Shown: positions 1 through 8,283 of the stretch, piece after piece
Layout: every line of letters begins with the position of its first letter
Position numbering within the stretch: position 1 is the first letter of the stretch
Source: Chitinophagaceae bacterium
GTDB lineage: Bacteria > Bacteroidota > Bacteroidia > Chitinophagales > Chitinophagaceae
DNA length: 64,000 nucleotides
Assembly: GCA_028288585.1 (NCBI GenBank)
Contig: JAQBNL010000017.1
Coordinates: 1-64,000 of the forward strand
Direction of reading: 5' to 3'
Translations under genes and position numbers: made by a program
Notes under the pieces: model-generated
What the model saw: the letters and a program-made list of their open reading frames with translations, nothing else
Databases searched by the model: none
Told to the model about the DNA's origin: nothing

Positions 1-1303
1 TAAACCAGTCATTTTCCATCACTTCCCCGGTAAGTTCAGGATGTTTATAGTAGCCCATCATTACATTTGGTCCCTTGCATAAAATTTCCCCATCATCAGC
101 AATCTTAACTTCCACCCCGTCAATCAATGGCCCCACAGTTCCAAACATCCTGTTTTCTTCATCATACCTGTTTACACTGATTACGGGAGAAGTTTCTGTT
201 AATCCATATCCCTCCATTACAACAATTTTAGCTGCCGTAAAAATTCTTATAAGGCGAACCTGGCAGGCAGCACCACCGCTAACAATTGCTTTCAATTGAT
301 TCCCCAGCCCTTCCCGCCACTTTTTAAAAACTATTTTGTTTGCAATAGATAATTTTATCCTGTAAGCAAATCCCTGGTTTTTATTTAACTCAAACTTTGT
401 TGCAAGATCATGCGCCCAGAAAAATAATTTTCTTTTTATCCCTGCTAACTCATTACCCTTTGCCATTATTTTATCATAGACTTTTTCCAATAACCGTGGT
501 ACAGTAGTAAACATATCCGGCTTAATCTCCTTAAGATTGTCGCCAATGGTATCAAGATTTTCAGCATAATAAATTGAAACGCCTTTAAACAGGTACAGGT
601 AACTTACCATTCTTTCCAGAATATGATTCAGCGGTAAAAAGCTAAGCGCTCTTACACCAGGTGGAAAACAGGACATACATGCCATTACATTACTTACAAT
701 ATTTTTATGAGACAGCATTACCCCTTTAGGCTTTCCCGTAGTACCTGAGGTATAAATTATGGTGGCAAGATCATCAGTGGTAATCCGGTTGGCAATAGAT
801 TTTACCTGTGCCAGCAGAGCCTGATCTTTATTCAAGATCTCTGTCCAATGTCTTACTCCCTGTATCCTCTCAAAAGAAAATATTTCTTTTAAATGCGGAA
901 GATTATGTTTTACACTTTGTACTTTTTCAGAAAGCAATTCATCATTTATAAAAATGATTTTCACGGCTGCATCCTGCAGGATGAATTCCAACTCGCTTAT
1001 ATTTATTGTTGGATAAATAGGCGTAAGTACTGCGCCAATCTGCTGCACAGCGAGATCGATCATTAACCATTCGGGCCTGTTTTTAGAAACGATCGCAATT
1101 TTATCTCTGCCCTCCGGCGATTCATCATTATAATTTATGCCGTATTTAAGCAGACCCGCACTTATATTATTTACAATGCCTGCCACTTCCGGCGTACTGT
1201 ATTTTCTCCAAATACCGTTTTCTTTGCCGGCAAACATATCCTCCAGCGGCGAATTTTGCAATTGGTATTCTATGCAATCGAACAATCGTTTGGGTTGGTT
1301 CAT
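1..1303 (-). CDS. Long-chain acyl-CoA synthetase (AMP-binding), 3' end beyond window
   Basis: Reading leftward from the ATG at 1303 gives an open frame of 434 residues that runs off the window, so the C-terminal part is missing. The adenylate-forming signature YTSGTTGKPKG lies near residues 184-194 and a second family motif, GYGLTETSP, near residue 362. These belong to ANL-superfamily ligases; the spacing and the N-terminal region fit long-chain fatty acid-CoA ligases of the FadD type (about 600 residues), which activate fatty acids to acyl-CoA with ATP at the inner membrane. It starts 20 bases after the stop of the 2TM gene and is probably co-transcribed with it. Substrate chain length cannot be read from sequence. 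Confidence 0.9.
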   Translation of the reverse strand, partial: MNQPKRLFDCIEYQLQNSPLEDMFAGKENGIWRKYSTPEVAGIVNNISAGLLKYGINYNDESPEGRDKIAIVSKNRPEWLMIDLAVQQIGAVLTPIYPTINISELEFILQDAAVKIIFINDELLSEKVQSVKHNLPHLKEIFSFERIQGVRHWTEILNKDQALLAQVKSIANRITTDDLATIIYTSGTTGKPKGVMLSHKNIVSNVMACMSCFPPGVRALSFLPLNHILERMVSYLYLFKGVSIYYAENLDTIGDNLKEIKPDMFTTVPRLLEKVYDKIMAKGNELAGIKRKLFFWAHDLATKFELNKNQGFAYRIKLSIANKIVFKKWREGLGNQLKAIVSGGAACQVRLIRIFTAAKIVVMEGYGLTETSPVISVNRYDEENRMFGTVGPLIDGVEVKIADDGEILCKGPNVMMGYYKHPELTGEVMENDWF

Positions 1304-1323
1304 TATAGCAATTAATATAACTT

Positions 1324-1605
1324 TTACACTGAATCTTCTTTTTCTCTTTTTAGTTTTTCATATTCTTTATCTGCAAGACTTTCTTTGCTGCCCCCATAGG
1401 CTGCAAAATATTGAAACACCAATCCTAATCCCCAACCAAGCATAGCCCATGCAGGCCAGGGAATTCCATGAGAATTCCTTCCTGATGTAAACCACCAGAT
1501 TATCCATAGAAAGGCATTTATTACAAAATAAGAAACAAGGCCACGTTGAAAACCAGCTCTTTGTTTAGCTATTCTCCATAATTGTTCATCACGATTTGTA
1601 TCCAT
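1324..1605 (-). CDS. 2TM domain-containing small membrane protein
   Basis: A 93-residue protein with two hydrophobic helices (about residues 24-42 and 51-70) rich in Trp and aromatic residues, separated by a short loop, with charged ends. This is the layout of the 2TM domain family common in Bacteroidota, where it occurs alone or fused to histidine kinases. Biochemical function is unknown. It directly precedes the acyl-CoA ligase gene (20-base gap), suggesting one transcript. Confidence 0.75.
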   Translation of the reverse strand: MDTNRDEQLWRIAKQRAGFQRGLVSYFVINAFLWIIWWFTSGRNSHGIPWPAWAMLGWGLGLVFQYFAAYGGSKESLADKEYEKLKREKEDSV

Positions 1606-1651
1606 AATCTTTTTATTAAATGATTAAGAATTCAAATTAAACAAAATAAAC

Positions 1652-1677
1652 AAAAAAGCCACTGGTAAAAGCGGCTT
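1652..1677 (-). terminator. Rho-independent terminator of the TPR gene
   Basis: On the minus strand an 8-bp stem (AAGCCGCT pairing with AGTGGCTT, one G-T wobble) with a 6-base loop is followed by a run of six T. It lies just downstream of the TPR gene stop at 1691 and separates it from the 2TM gene. Confidence 0.75.
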
Positions 1678-1690
1678 GTATAATTATGAC

Positions 1691-2689
1691 TTATAATTTA
1701 TGATAATACTGGCCGGCCGGCATTTTAAAAATCCGGCCCTTTTGAAAATTACTAAAGTCAGTAAATTCTGTAGCATGAGCGCTGGTCCAGCTTTGATATG
1801 TCTGTAAGTTTTCTGTAGCGCCAAATATCCATTGGTTGTATGCAGGAAATATTCCTTCTCTCAATAATTGCTGGTGATATTCAAAAAGCCTGAATGGAAA
1901 TTTAGCTGCGGATCTCTCAAACCAATCTAAAACAAAACGTGTTCTTATCATGGTGAGCGATTCGGCATTAATACCATTTTCTGCAATAGCATTTGCTTTA
2001 CTCATAGATTGTATAAATGCCTGTTCAAAATTATTTTTTCCTTCCAGGTTTTTTAAATCTTCTGAAAATAACTTTTTATAACTGTCGAGTAACAGGCTTT
2101 TCACTTCTGTTGTACGGGCAGATAATGGTTCTATATTGATAAATATTTCAGCATAAATAATACTCCATATTTTATCAGTAGTAAAATAATAATACTTGGC
2201 AGCATTATAATAATTGCCGGAATAAGTGGGGTCCATTTCAATTCCTTTTTCCCATTGGCTTATGGCGGAATTATTTTGCATAGAGGATAAAAGCTCCCCG
2301 TATTCGTTGTATAATGCACCGCTTTTATAAAATTTCTTTATCCCTTTTTTATATACAATGTCAGCTTCCTTTGATTGCTCCAGTGCTTTATAAATATTGC
2401 CAGCAATTTGAAAAGTCTGGTCATCTACATCTACCCTGTCAAGTAAAGGCTTAATAGTTTCCAATGCTTTTGTATTCTCTTTTTGAAAATAATAATTGAG
2501 GGCAAGGTCTTTGGCAATCCCCAGGTCAGAAGGAGATTGTTCCAAAGCTTTAGTTAATAATAAAGCAGCATTATCATAATCCCCCTGGCGCATGTATGCT
2601 TTTGCATTCTCCTGTAATTCTTTTGAATCCTGTTGTGCAATGGAAGTAAAACCGGATAGAAGGGCAAAAAATAAAAATAGTTTTTTCAT
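1691..2689 (-). CDS. Exported tetratricopeptide-repeat protein
   Basis: 332 residues from the ATG at 2689. That start is preferred over the upstream in-frame ATG at 2710 because it begins a clean signal peptide (MKKLFLFFALLSG..., ending in SIAQ). Helical repeats with TPR spacing and typical A/Y/G positions follow from about residue 25 to 185; the C-terminal third is helical and not clearly TPR. TPR arrays are protein-binding scaffolds, so the protein likely acts in the periplasm. No enzymatic motif was seen. The gene is bounded by a hairpin upstream and a terminator downstream, so it is probably monocistronic. Confidence 0.75.
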   Translation of the reverse strand: MKKLFLFFALLSGFTSIAQQDSKELQENAKAYMRQGDYDNAALLLTKALEQSPSDLGIAKDLALNYYFQKENTKALETIKPLLDRVDVDDQTFQIAGNIYKALEQSKEADIVYKKGIKKFYKSGALYNEYGELLSSMQNNSAISQWEKGIEMDPTYSGNYYNAAKYYYFTTDKIWSIIYAEIFINIEPLSARTTEVKSLLLDSYKKLFSEDLKNLEGKNNFEQAFIQSMSKANAIAENGINAESLTMIRTRFVLDWFERSAAKFPFRLFEYHQQLLREGIFPAYNQWIFGATENLQTYQSWTSAHATEFTDFSNFQKGRIFKMPAGQYYHKL

Positions 2690-2699
2690 ATTATAAAGA

Positions 2700-2722
2700 T
2701 AAAAAGACACTCTTAAGTGTCT
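2700..2722 (-). terminator. Hairpin with T-tract between DUF1015 and TPR genes
   Basis: Minus strand: 7-bp perfect stem AGACACT / AGTGTCT around TAAG, followed by TTTTT. It could terminate the DUF1015 transcript. The -7-like element at 2729-2736 would start transcription almost at the hairpin's 5' edge, so it may instead be a 5' leader stem-loop of the TPR mRNA. Confidence 0.55.
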
Positions 2723-2728
2723 CTCTCA

Positions 2729-2736
2729 CAAATTTA
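2729..2736 (-). promoter_or_regulatory. Bacteroidota-type -7 element for the TPR gene
   Basis: TAAATTTG on the minus strand matches TAnnTTTG exactly, 40 bases upstream of the preferred TPR start. No clear -33 TTTG was found at the expected spacing. Confidence 0.4.
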
Positions 2737-2753
2737 GTAAAAATAAAATGTCA

Positions 2754-4001
2754 TCAAACTATCAGGTGTGTTAATAATCCATCTCTCAGCTTAGGTTCAA
2801 ACCAGGTGCTTTTGGGAGGCATCACATTCCCGCTGTCAGCAATATCAAATAACTGCTGAACACTTACCGGGTAAAAGCTGAATGCTACTGCCATTTCACC
2901 GCTGTTAACTCTATTTTCCAGTTCAGATAATCCACGGATCCCACCGATAAAATCTATTCTTTTATCTGTTCGCTGGTCGCCAATGCCAAGTACAGGCTGC
3001 AATAAATTATTTTGAAGAATAGTTATGTCCAGCACCCCTATCGGGTCATTACTAAAAGTATTTTCCAGGGCAGTAAGTTTATACCAGTTATGGTCTAAAT
3101 ACATTCCGAACGAATGATGCTCATTTGGCAAATAAGCATCATTCTTTTTTTCTATAGAAAATTTCTCTTCTATCTTTTGCAAAAAGTCTTTTTCGGTTAA
3201 TCCATTCAGATCTTTAACTACACGGTTATACTCCATTATTTTTAACTGGTTGGATGGAAAAAGCGTGGTTAAAAAACAATTGGCAGAAGCAGTGTGCTCT
3301 CCAAAGAAATCCTTTGCTTTGGCTGCAGACGCCGCCCTGTGATGACCATCTGCTATGTAAGTGCAGGGAACCTTTTCTTTAAATAATGAAGAAATTTTTG
3401 CAATGGTTTCTTCATCATTAATTATCCATATTGCGTGCTGTATAATATCATCCGAAACAAAAATGTATACAGCGCTCCGGTCTTTTTTCCATTTATCAAC
3501 TATCTCGTCTATTTCTTTTACATTTTTATAAGCCAAAAAAACATTGCCTGTTTGTGCGCCTGTTGTTTTTATATGATTGATCCTGTCCAGTTCTTTTTCA
3601 GGGCGTGTAAATTCATGTTTTTTTATAAGACCATTTTCATAATCGTCAAGCGAGCTGCAGCATACCAGCCCGGTTTGAATATGATCGTTGCCTGTGTTTA
3701 GCCTGTCGGGCATTACCAGCTGGTAAATATAATAGCATGGTTTATTTTCTTTAAACAGCACATTCCTGCTGATAAACGCATCAAGATTTTCTTTTGCGGT
3801 ATCATATACTTTTTGTGAATAAGGATCTGTATTTTCAGGTAAATCGATCTCGCTTTTAGTAATGTGTAAAAATGAATAGGGATTTCCCTGCGCTTCCACC
3901 TTAGCCTCTTTGCTGCTAAGTACATCATAGGGTTTGGATGCCACCAGTTTTGCATACTGGGCTTCCGGTCTCAGGGCCTTAAAGGGAGTAATTGTAATCA
4001 T
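2754..4001 (-). CDS. DUF1015 family protein
   Basis: 415 residues, the usual length of the family. It begins ITITPFKALRP and carries the family's conserved ADGHHRAASA stretch near residue 217. DUF1015 proteins are widespread, of unknown biochemical role, and have been compared to HTH-regulator-like or kinase-associated proteins without proof, so no function is assigned. A -7-like element sits 13 bases upstream of the ATG. The next gene downstream is the TPR protein, separated by a hairpin. Confidence 0.85.
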   Translation of the reverse strand: MITITPFKALRPEAQYAKLVASKPYDVLSSKEAKVEAQGNPYSFLHITKSEIDLPENTDPYSQKVYDTAKENLDAFISRNVLFKENKPCYYIYQLVMPDRLNTGNDHIQTGLVCCSSLDDYENGLIKKHEFTRPEKELDRINHIKTTGAQTGNVFLAYKNVKEIDEIVDKWKKDRSAVYIFVSDDIIQHAIWIINDEETIAKISSLFKEKVPCTYIADGHHRAASAAKAKDFFGEHTASANCFLTTLFPSNQLKIMEYNRVVKDLNGLTEKDFLQKIEEKFSIEKKNDAYLPNEHHSFGMYLDHNWYKLTALENTFSNDPIGVLDITILQNNLLQPVLGIGDQRTDKRIDFIGGIRGLSELENRVNSGEMAVAFSFYPVSVQQLFDIADSGNVMPPKSTWFEPKLRDGLLTHLIV

Positions 4002-4013
4002 GTATCAGGGCCA

Positions 4014-4021
4014 CAAATATA
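4014..4021 (-). promoter_or_regulatory. -7 element for the DUF1015 gene
   Basis: TATATTTG on the minus strand matches TAnnTTTG; the ATG follows 12 bases later, giving a very short leader. Confidence 0.5.
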
Positions 4022-4155
4022 ACCAAAGAAAATACAAAGGAATTGTGAAGTGAGATTAAACTTTAAGCTGATTATTTACAAATCCTGTTTGTAATTATTA
4101 ATTTATCCGCAAAAAATATTGGGTATTTTTACTACTTTTAAATAATCAACATCTT

Positions 4156-4752
4156 TTGCAAAATAAATCTTCATTACTTTCCCCGCTTTTTAAAATACTT
4201 GAAGAGATTAAACCTTTAAGAGAAGAAATCCAGGTTGCCTTATTAAATAATTTTCACGAGCAAAAAATAAAAAAAGGGACCATCCTTTTACATGAAGGTG
4301 ATGTTTGTAAAAAGCTTTGGTTTCTTGCAGATGGCTTACTCAGATCATACCACACGATAGGCCATAAGGAAATTACTTCCAGGATAATGTTCAGAAATCA
4401 TATAGTGATTGCCCCGGGAAGTTTTTTTACACAAACTCCGGCAACAGAATCAATTGAAGCTCTTGCCGATTGTATTGTAGTGGCTTTATCATTTGCCAAC
4501 CTGCAGGATATTTATGCAGCATTTCCTGAATTTAATTATCACACCCGCATTATTACGGAGCAATATTTTTATAAACAGGAGCAAAGATTATATATGTTGC
4601 GAAAGCATGATGCGGCGGCTAAATACAACTATTTCTTAGAAAATTATGCCGACTATCTAAAAGAAATACCCCAAAAATATATTGCCTCTTTTTTAAACAT
4701 AGCTCCTGAAACGCTTAGCCGTACCCGCAGTAAGCTTAGTAAAGGGAAATAG
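4156..4752 (+). CDS. Crp/Fnr-family transcriptional regulator, TTG start
   Basis: 198 residues. A cyclic-nucleotide-binding-like beta barrel spans about residues 25-120 (KKGTILLHEGDVCKKLWFL, a strong match to the family). A C-terminal helix-turn-helix of about residues 155-195 includes FLNIAPETLSRTRSKL. No ATG exists in frame between the upstream stop at 4099 and the conserved N-terminus, so TTG at 4156 is the best start. In Bacteroidota such proteins often lack cAMP-contact residues, and the ligand is unknown. It stands alone between convergent genes and is followed by a terminator. Confidence 0.85.
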   Translation: MQNKSSLLSPLFKILEEIKPLREEIQVALLNNFHEQKIKKGTILLHEGDVCKKLWFLADGLLRSYHTIGHKEITSRIMFRNHIVIAPGSFFTQTPATESIEALADCIVVALSFANLQDIYAAFPEFNYHTRIITEQYFYKQEQRLYMLRKHDAAAKYNYFLENYADYLKEIPQKYIASFLNIAPETLSRTRSKLSKGK

Positions 4753-4877
4753 CCTACATCTATTTCTTGACTTTTATCAACTGCCTTTTGGTAATACCGG
4801 TTATATATTTGGGTAATCGCAAATCTATCATAGAAATGCAAAAATGTTCTGCTAAGTAATTATAAAAACACCCCTGG

Positions 4878-4905
4878 AACCGTCTCGAAAAATGAGGCGG
4901 TTTTT
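4878..4905 (+). terminator. Terminator of the Crp/Fnr gene
   Basis: Nine-base stem AACCGTCTC / GAGGCGGTT (one G-T pair) with a 7-base loop, followed by T residues. It abuts the 3' end of serC on the other strand. Confidence 0.7.
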
Positions 4906-5963
4906 CATTTTCCAAAGTCTCTCATTGCATCAACCAATACCTGCACACTTGTTAATGGTAAGGCATTATATAAAGATGCCCTGAAACCGCCTGTAGTTCT
5001 ATGTCCTTTTATGCCAACAATATTATGCTGTTTGGTGAATGTCAAAAATTGTTCCTCAAGATTTTTATCCTTCATTACAAAACATACATTCATTTTGCTG
5101 CGATCCTCTTTTGCTGCCGTGCCGGTAAATAACGGGTTATTATCAATTTCACTATAAAGCAAAGAGGCTTTTTCATTGTTTAGATTTTCCATTACAGCAC
5201 CACCACCCATTTTTTTTAACCATCGAAGCGTAAGCATACAAACAAATACTGCAAAAACAGGCGGGGTATTAAGCATGCTTCCTTCTTTTATATGATTGCG
5301 GTAATCCATAATAGATGGAATTGCACGTTTTACTTTTCCCAAGATATTTTTATTTACTACCACAAGGTTTACACCTGCTGCCCCAAGGTTTTTTTGAGCG
5401 CCTGCATAAATAAGATCGAAGGAATTAAAATTTATCTGCCTGCTTAAAATATCACTGCTCATATCAGCCACTATGGGTATACTTACACTGGGTATCTTTT
5501 GCCATTGCGTTCCGTATATCGTATTGTTGGTGGTAATATGAAAATACTTTGCATCATTAGGCACTGCGAAATCTTTAGGAATAAAAGTATACCCACCCTC
5601 TTTTGAACTGCAAACAACATCAACATTTCCAAAAAGTTTTGCTTCTTTAATTGCTTTGGCGCCCCATATATCTGTATCAGAATAAGCTGCTGTTTCTTTT
5701 TCGTTAAGCAAATTCATGGGCACCTGCATAAACTGGGTTGTTGCCCCGCCATGTAAAAAAAGAACTTCATGGTCATCATCTAACAGCATCAGTTCTTTTA
5801 CCAATGCCCTTGCCTCATCCATTACAGCCTGGAAGATTGGTGTACGATGACCAATTTCTAAAATAGATAAACCTGTATCATTATAATTTAAAACCGCCTG
5901 TGAAGCTTCTTCAAAAACCTGTTTTGGTAATATTGACGGGCCTGCATTAAAATTGTGAATCAC
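4905..5963 (-). CDS. serC: 3-phosphoserine/phosphohydroxythreonine transaminase SerC
   Basis: 352 residues from a GTG start at 5963; the frame could open at a TTG at 5984, but homologues begin MIHNFNAGP, which matches GTG-ATT-CAC. The enzyme transfers an amino group from glutamate to 3-phosphohydroxypyruvate in serine synthesis (and to the analogous intermediate of pyridoxal phosphate synthesis). FNAGPSILP opens the protein, the PLP-lysine stretch GAQKNLG is near residue 190, and GHRTTGGFRASLYNA is near the C-terminus. Length is normal for SerC. It lies 41 bases downstream of the phospholipase-like gene and may share its transcript. Confidence 0.95.
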   Translation of the reverse strand: MIHNFNAGPSILPKQVFEEASQAVLNYNDTGLSILEIGHRTPIFQAVMDEARALVKELMLLDDDHEVLFLHGGATTQFMQVPMNLLNEKETAAYSDTDIWGAKAIKEAKLFGNVDVVCSSKEGGYTFIPKDFAVPNDAKYFHITTNNTIYGTQWQKIPSVSIPIVADMSSDILSRQINFNSFDLIYAGAQKNLGAAGVNLVVVNKNILGKVKRAIPSIMDYRNHIKEGSMLNTPPVFAVFVCMLTLRWLKKMGGGAVMENLNNEKASLLYSEIDNNPLFTGTAAKEDRSKMNVCFVMKDKNLEEQFLTFTKQHNIVGIKGHRTTGGFRASLYNALPLTSVQVLVDAMRDFGK

Positions 5964-6004
5964 TCTAAAAAATTTTGCATGCAAAAGTATGAAATTAAAA
6001 ATCG

Positions 6005-6973
6005 CTATTCTTCATGTTCTCTTACTTTCACCTTACCCGTTTTCCATGTTTCATTCAGTTTTTCAAATTCTGTAAGCTCGGCTTCTGAAAATTTTTGTTT
6101 GGCAAGGTCTTTCAGATCAGGCTGGCCTGCATTTACCCAGGCAGTGTACCAAAAAGATGCAACAGATAAAATGGCCAGCCGCATCCTTCGCTCAACCATA
6201 CCATCTAACTTTTTATTATAGGCAATAGTAAAGGCTGAAGAATATTGCCTTACCAGTACATTATTTCTTGTCTCAAAAGCATATTTTTTATCGGAACCGA
6301 ATTGTTTTGTAAGCTCCTTTTCAAATAATAAAACCGAGTCTGCCGCTTTTGCACTTTCCAAAACTCTTGCCCAGATATACTCTCCCGGGTTTTTTATGTA
6401 TTGGGCCTTGCCAATAAAAAAATCAAATTCTTTATCAGCCAATAATTCGGGTACACGGCTTTCCCAAAATCCATGAATGCCTTTTTGATTTGTAAGTTGC
6501 CCATTATGATTGCTGCTTGTATGCAAAGGCACATGCGCATCAGCAATGTAATGGCCGATGTCAGCACTGTTCTTCATTATGGCAGCAAAATTTTTTGCCT
6601 TAAATGCATCTGTTAACCTGTACAGCATGGTTTGCACATGCCATGGCACAATCCCATTTGCCAGTAAAGTATCTTCTCCATATTTTGCAACTGCATCACT
6701 CCATTTCCGTGGCAATTCTGTATAAGGATATTTCCCATAAGTATCAATATCTATATAATGCCTGGGCGCTTCTTCGGCTACAACATTTCTTCGCATATCA
6801 GGGTCAACAGCATGTGTAGTTATAAAATCAATGTTGGGCTTATATAAAACCATCATCTGTGGCGGCAATAAAAAAACAGCATAGGAATTTATTTTTTTAT
6901 GCGCAAAAAAACCCCAGCAAAAGCTTTGATGATAACTGGTAAGAAAAGCAAACAGAAATAAAGCTTTCTTCAT
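6005..6973 (-). CDS. Secreted zinc-dependent phospholipase C / S1-P1 nuclease-fold protein
   Basis: 322 residues. A short signal peptide ends at Cys19, leaving Trp20 as the predicted first mature residue (CWGFFAHKKIN). In zinc phospholipase C and S1/P1 nucleases the N-terminal Trp amino group is itself a zinc ligand. Further likely ligands are His25, a HAVDPD stretch, and DIGHYIADAHVPLH in the middle (His/Asp spacing typical of the trinuclear zinc site). It therefore probably hydrolyses phosphoesters outside the cytoplasm; lipid versus nucleic acid substrate cannot be decided. It starts 19 bases after DUF502 and precedes serC. Confidence 0.8.
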   Translation of the reverse strand: MKKALFLFAFLTSYHQSFCWGFFAHKKINSYAVFLLPPQMMVLYKPNIDFITTHAVDPDMRRNVVAEEAPRHYIDIDTYGKYPYTELPRKWSDAVAKYGEDTLLANGIVPWHVQTMLYRLTDAFKAKNFAAIMKNSADIGHYIADAHVPLHTSSNHNGQLTNQKGIHGFWESRVPELLADKEFDFFIGKAQYIKNPGEYIWARVLESAKAADSVLLFEKELTKQFGSDKKYAFETRNNVLVRQYSSAFTIAYNKKLDGMVERRMRLAILSVASFWYTAWVNAGQPDLKDLAKQKFSEAELTEFEKLNETWKTGKVKVREHEE

Positions 6974-6992
6974 GTTGACAGCAATTCGTTGG

Positions 6993-7580
6993 TTACAACT
7001 TTACAGCATCTTCCACAACTTCTGTAACGCCCCCGCTCATAGCAAACTTCATGGTTTGTGTTGAACTTATATTCGTTATTGGGCGCACTCTTTCCTTAGG
7101 AATAATATATACATTGCCTGCCACAGAATACGCCATGGGCACATATACGGCAACAAAATCCGCTAATCCAAACCGGCTCATATCTTCCTGGGTAATAAAA
7201 CCAACCCGCCAAACATTATTATTTTCCACGTTAGCCAGCACACTGTTTGTAAACTTTTTTTTACTTCCGGCAAATGCCTCAAAAAAATCTTTTATAAAAG
7301 AATAGAAAAGTTTTATGCCCGGTGTTTTATCCAGCAACTTATCTATTACCGATAATATCCTGCTCATCATAAAAAATGAGCTCAGGTAGCCTACCAGTAA
7401 TATAAAACCTACAATTATAATAAACCCCAACCCCGGAATGTTTATCGCAGGACGAAGTATGTTATCTATTTTATCAAACACTACATAAATAGCGTATACA
7501 GTAATAGTTGCAGGTCCCAATATCAACAGCCCCTGTAAAAAATATTGTATAAATTTTTGATAGCGTATGGAGGAAGGCAT
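6993..7580 (-). CDS. DUF502 family membrane protein
   Basis: 195 residues starting at the ATG at 7580 (MPSSIRYQKF). The longer frame to 7691 overlaps the divergent tetR coding region and adds no conserved residues. Two transmembrane helices (about residues 11-33 and 50-72) are followed by a conserved soluble domain with GFITQEDM, VYVPMAYSVAGNVYIIP and TMKFAMSGGV, all family hallmarks. Function is unknown. It heads a probable minus-strand unit with the phospholipase-like gene and serC. Confidence 0.8.
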   Translation of the reverse strand: MPSSIRYQKFIQYFLQGLLILGPATITVYAIYVVFDKIDNILRPAINIPGLGFIIIVGFILLVGYLSSFFMMSRILSVIDKLLDKTPGIKLFYSFIKDFFEAFAGSKKKFTNSVLANVENNNVWRVGFITQEDMSRFGLADFVAVYVPMAYSVAGNVYIIPKERVRPITNISSTQTMKFAMSGGVTEVVEDAVKL

Positions 7581-7624
7581 AATAGTGTTTTTATAGATGA
7601 AAGGTAAAATATATTGATGGAAAC

Positions 7625-7655
7625 TTTGGTAACACAAAAAGTTTCCGTAGTTTTG
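7625..7655 (+). promoter_or_regulatory. Promoter of the tetR-efflux operon
   Basis: TTTG at 7625-7628 (-33) and TAGTTTTG at 7648-7655 (-7, TAnnTTTG) are separated by 19 bases, the Bacteroidota consensus arrangement. The predicted transcription start near 7661 lies just before the ATG at 7665, implying a nearly leaderless mRNA and arguing against translation starts at 7614/7617. Confidence 0.6.
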
Positions 7656-7664
7656 CGCCTCGAT

Positions 7665-8279
7665 ATGGAAATGAAAGCCCGCATAAAACAAAAAGCTGAT
7701 GAACTATTCAGGAGCTACGGAATCAAGTCTGTAACAATGGATGTAATAGCTGCAAAACTGGGTGTTTCAAAAAAAACTATTTACCAGTCTTTCGCTGATA
7801 AGGATGAACTGGTTGACGAGGTAATTGGCGACCTGCTTACCTATAATCAAACCTGTTGTAATAAAGACCGCGCCATTGCAACAGACGCAATCCACGAAGT
7901 ATTTCTTGCTATGGAAATGGTGCAGCAAATGTTTGAGAATATGAATACGGGGATTTTATATGATATAGAAAGAAATCATCCTGCCACCTTTCAAAAATTT
8001 CTTCAGCATAAGAATAAATTTCTTTTGCAGGTGATAAAAGAAAATATTGAAAGAGGAAAGAAGGAAGAATTATACCGTGCAGATATAAACACAGAAGTAA
8101 TAGCAAGGGTAAGGCTTGAAACTATAATGCTCCCTTTTAACCAGGAAATATTTCCCAAGAGCAGGTTCAATTTCGTAGACCTTGCCCATCAACTTATTGA
8201 ACATTTCCTGTTTGGCGTAGCCACTATGAAAGGACATAAACTCATTCTAAAATATCAGCAGCAAAGAAAAAAAGCATAA
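7665..8279 (+). CDS. TetR/AcrR family transcriptional regulator
   Basis: 204 residues from the ATG at 7665 (MEMKARIKQKADELF); in-frame TTG/ATG at 7614/7617 lie upstream of or inside the promoter. The N-terminal helix-turn-helix (about residues 8-55) includes GIKSVTMDVIAAKLGVSKKT, the usual TetR recognition region, followed by YQSFADKDELV. The C-terminal domain is all helical and would bind an inducer. It is separated from the TolC-type gene by only 4 bases, so it probably controls its own operon; the ligand is unknown. Confidence 0.88.
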   Translation: MEMKARIKQKADELFRSYGIKSVTMDVIAAKLGVSKKTIYQSFADKDELVDEVIGDLLTYNQTCCNKDRAIATDAIHEVFLAMEMVQQMFENMNTGILYDIERNHPATFQKFLQHKNKFLLQVIKENIERGKKEELYRADINTEVIARVRLETIMLPFNQEIFPKSRFNFVDLAHQLIEHFLFGVATMKGHKLILKYQQQRKKA

Positions 8280-8283
8280 TAAG

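Noticed and set aside
7581-7691. N-terminal extension of DUF502 into the tetR gene
   Set aside because: It overlaps the divergent promoter and adds 37 residues unlike the family.
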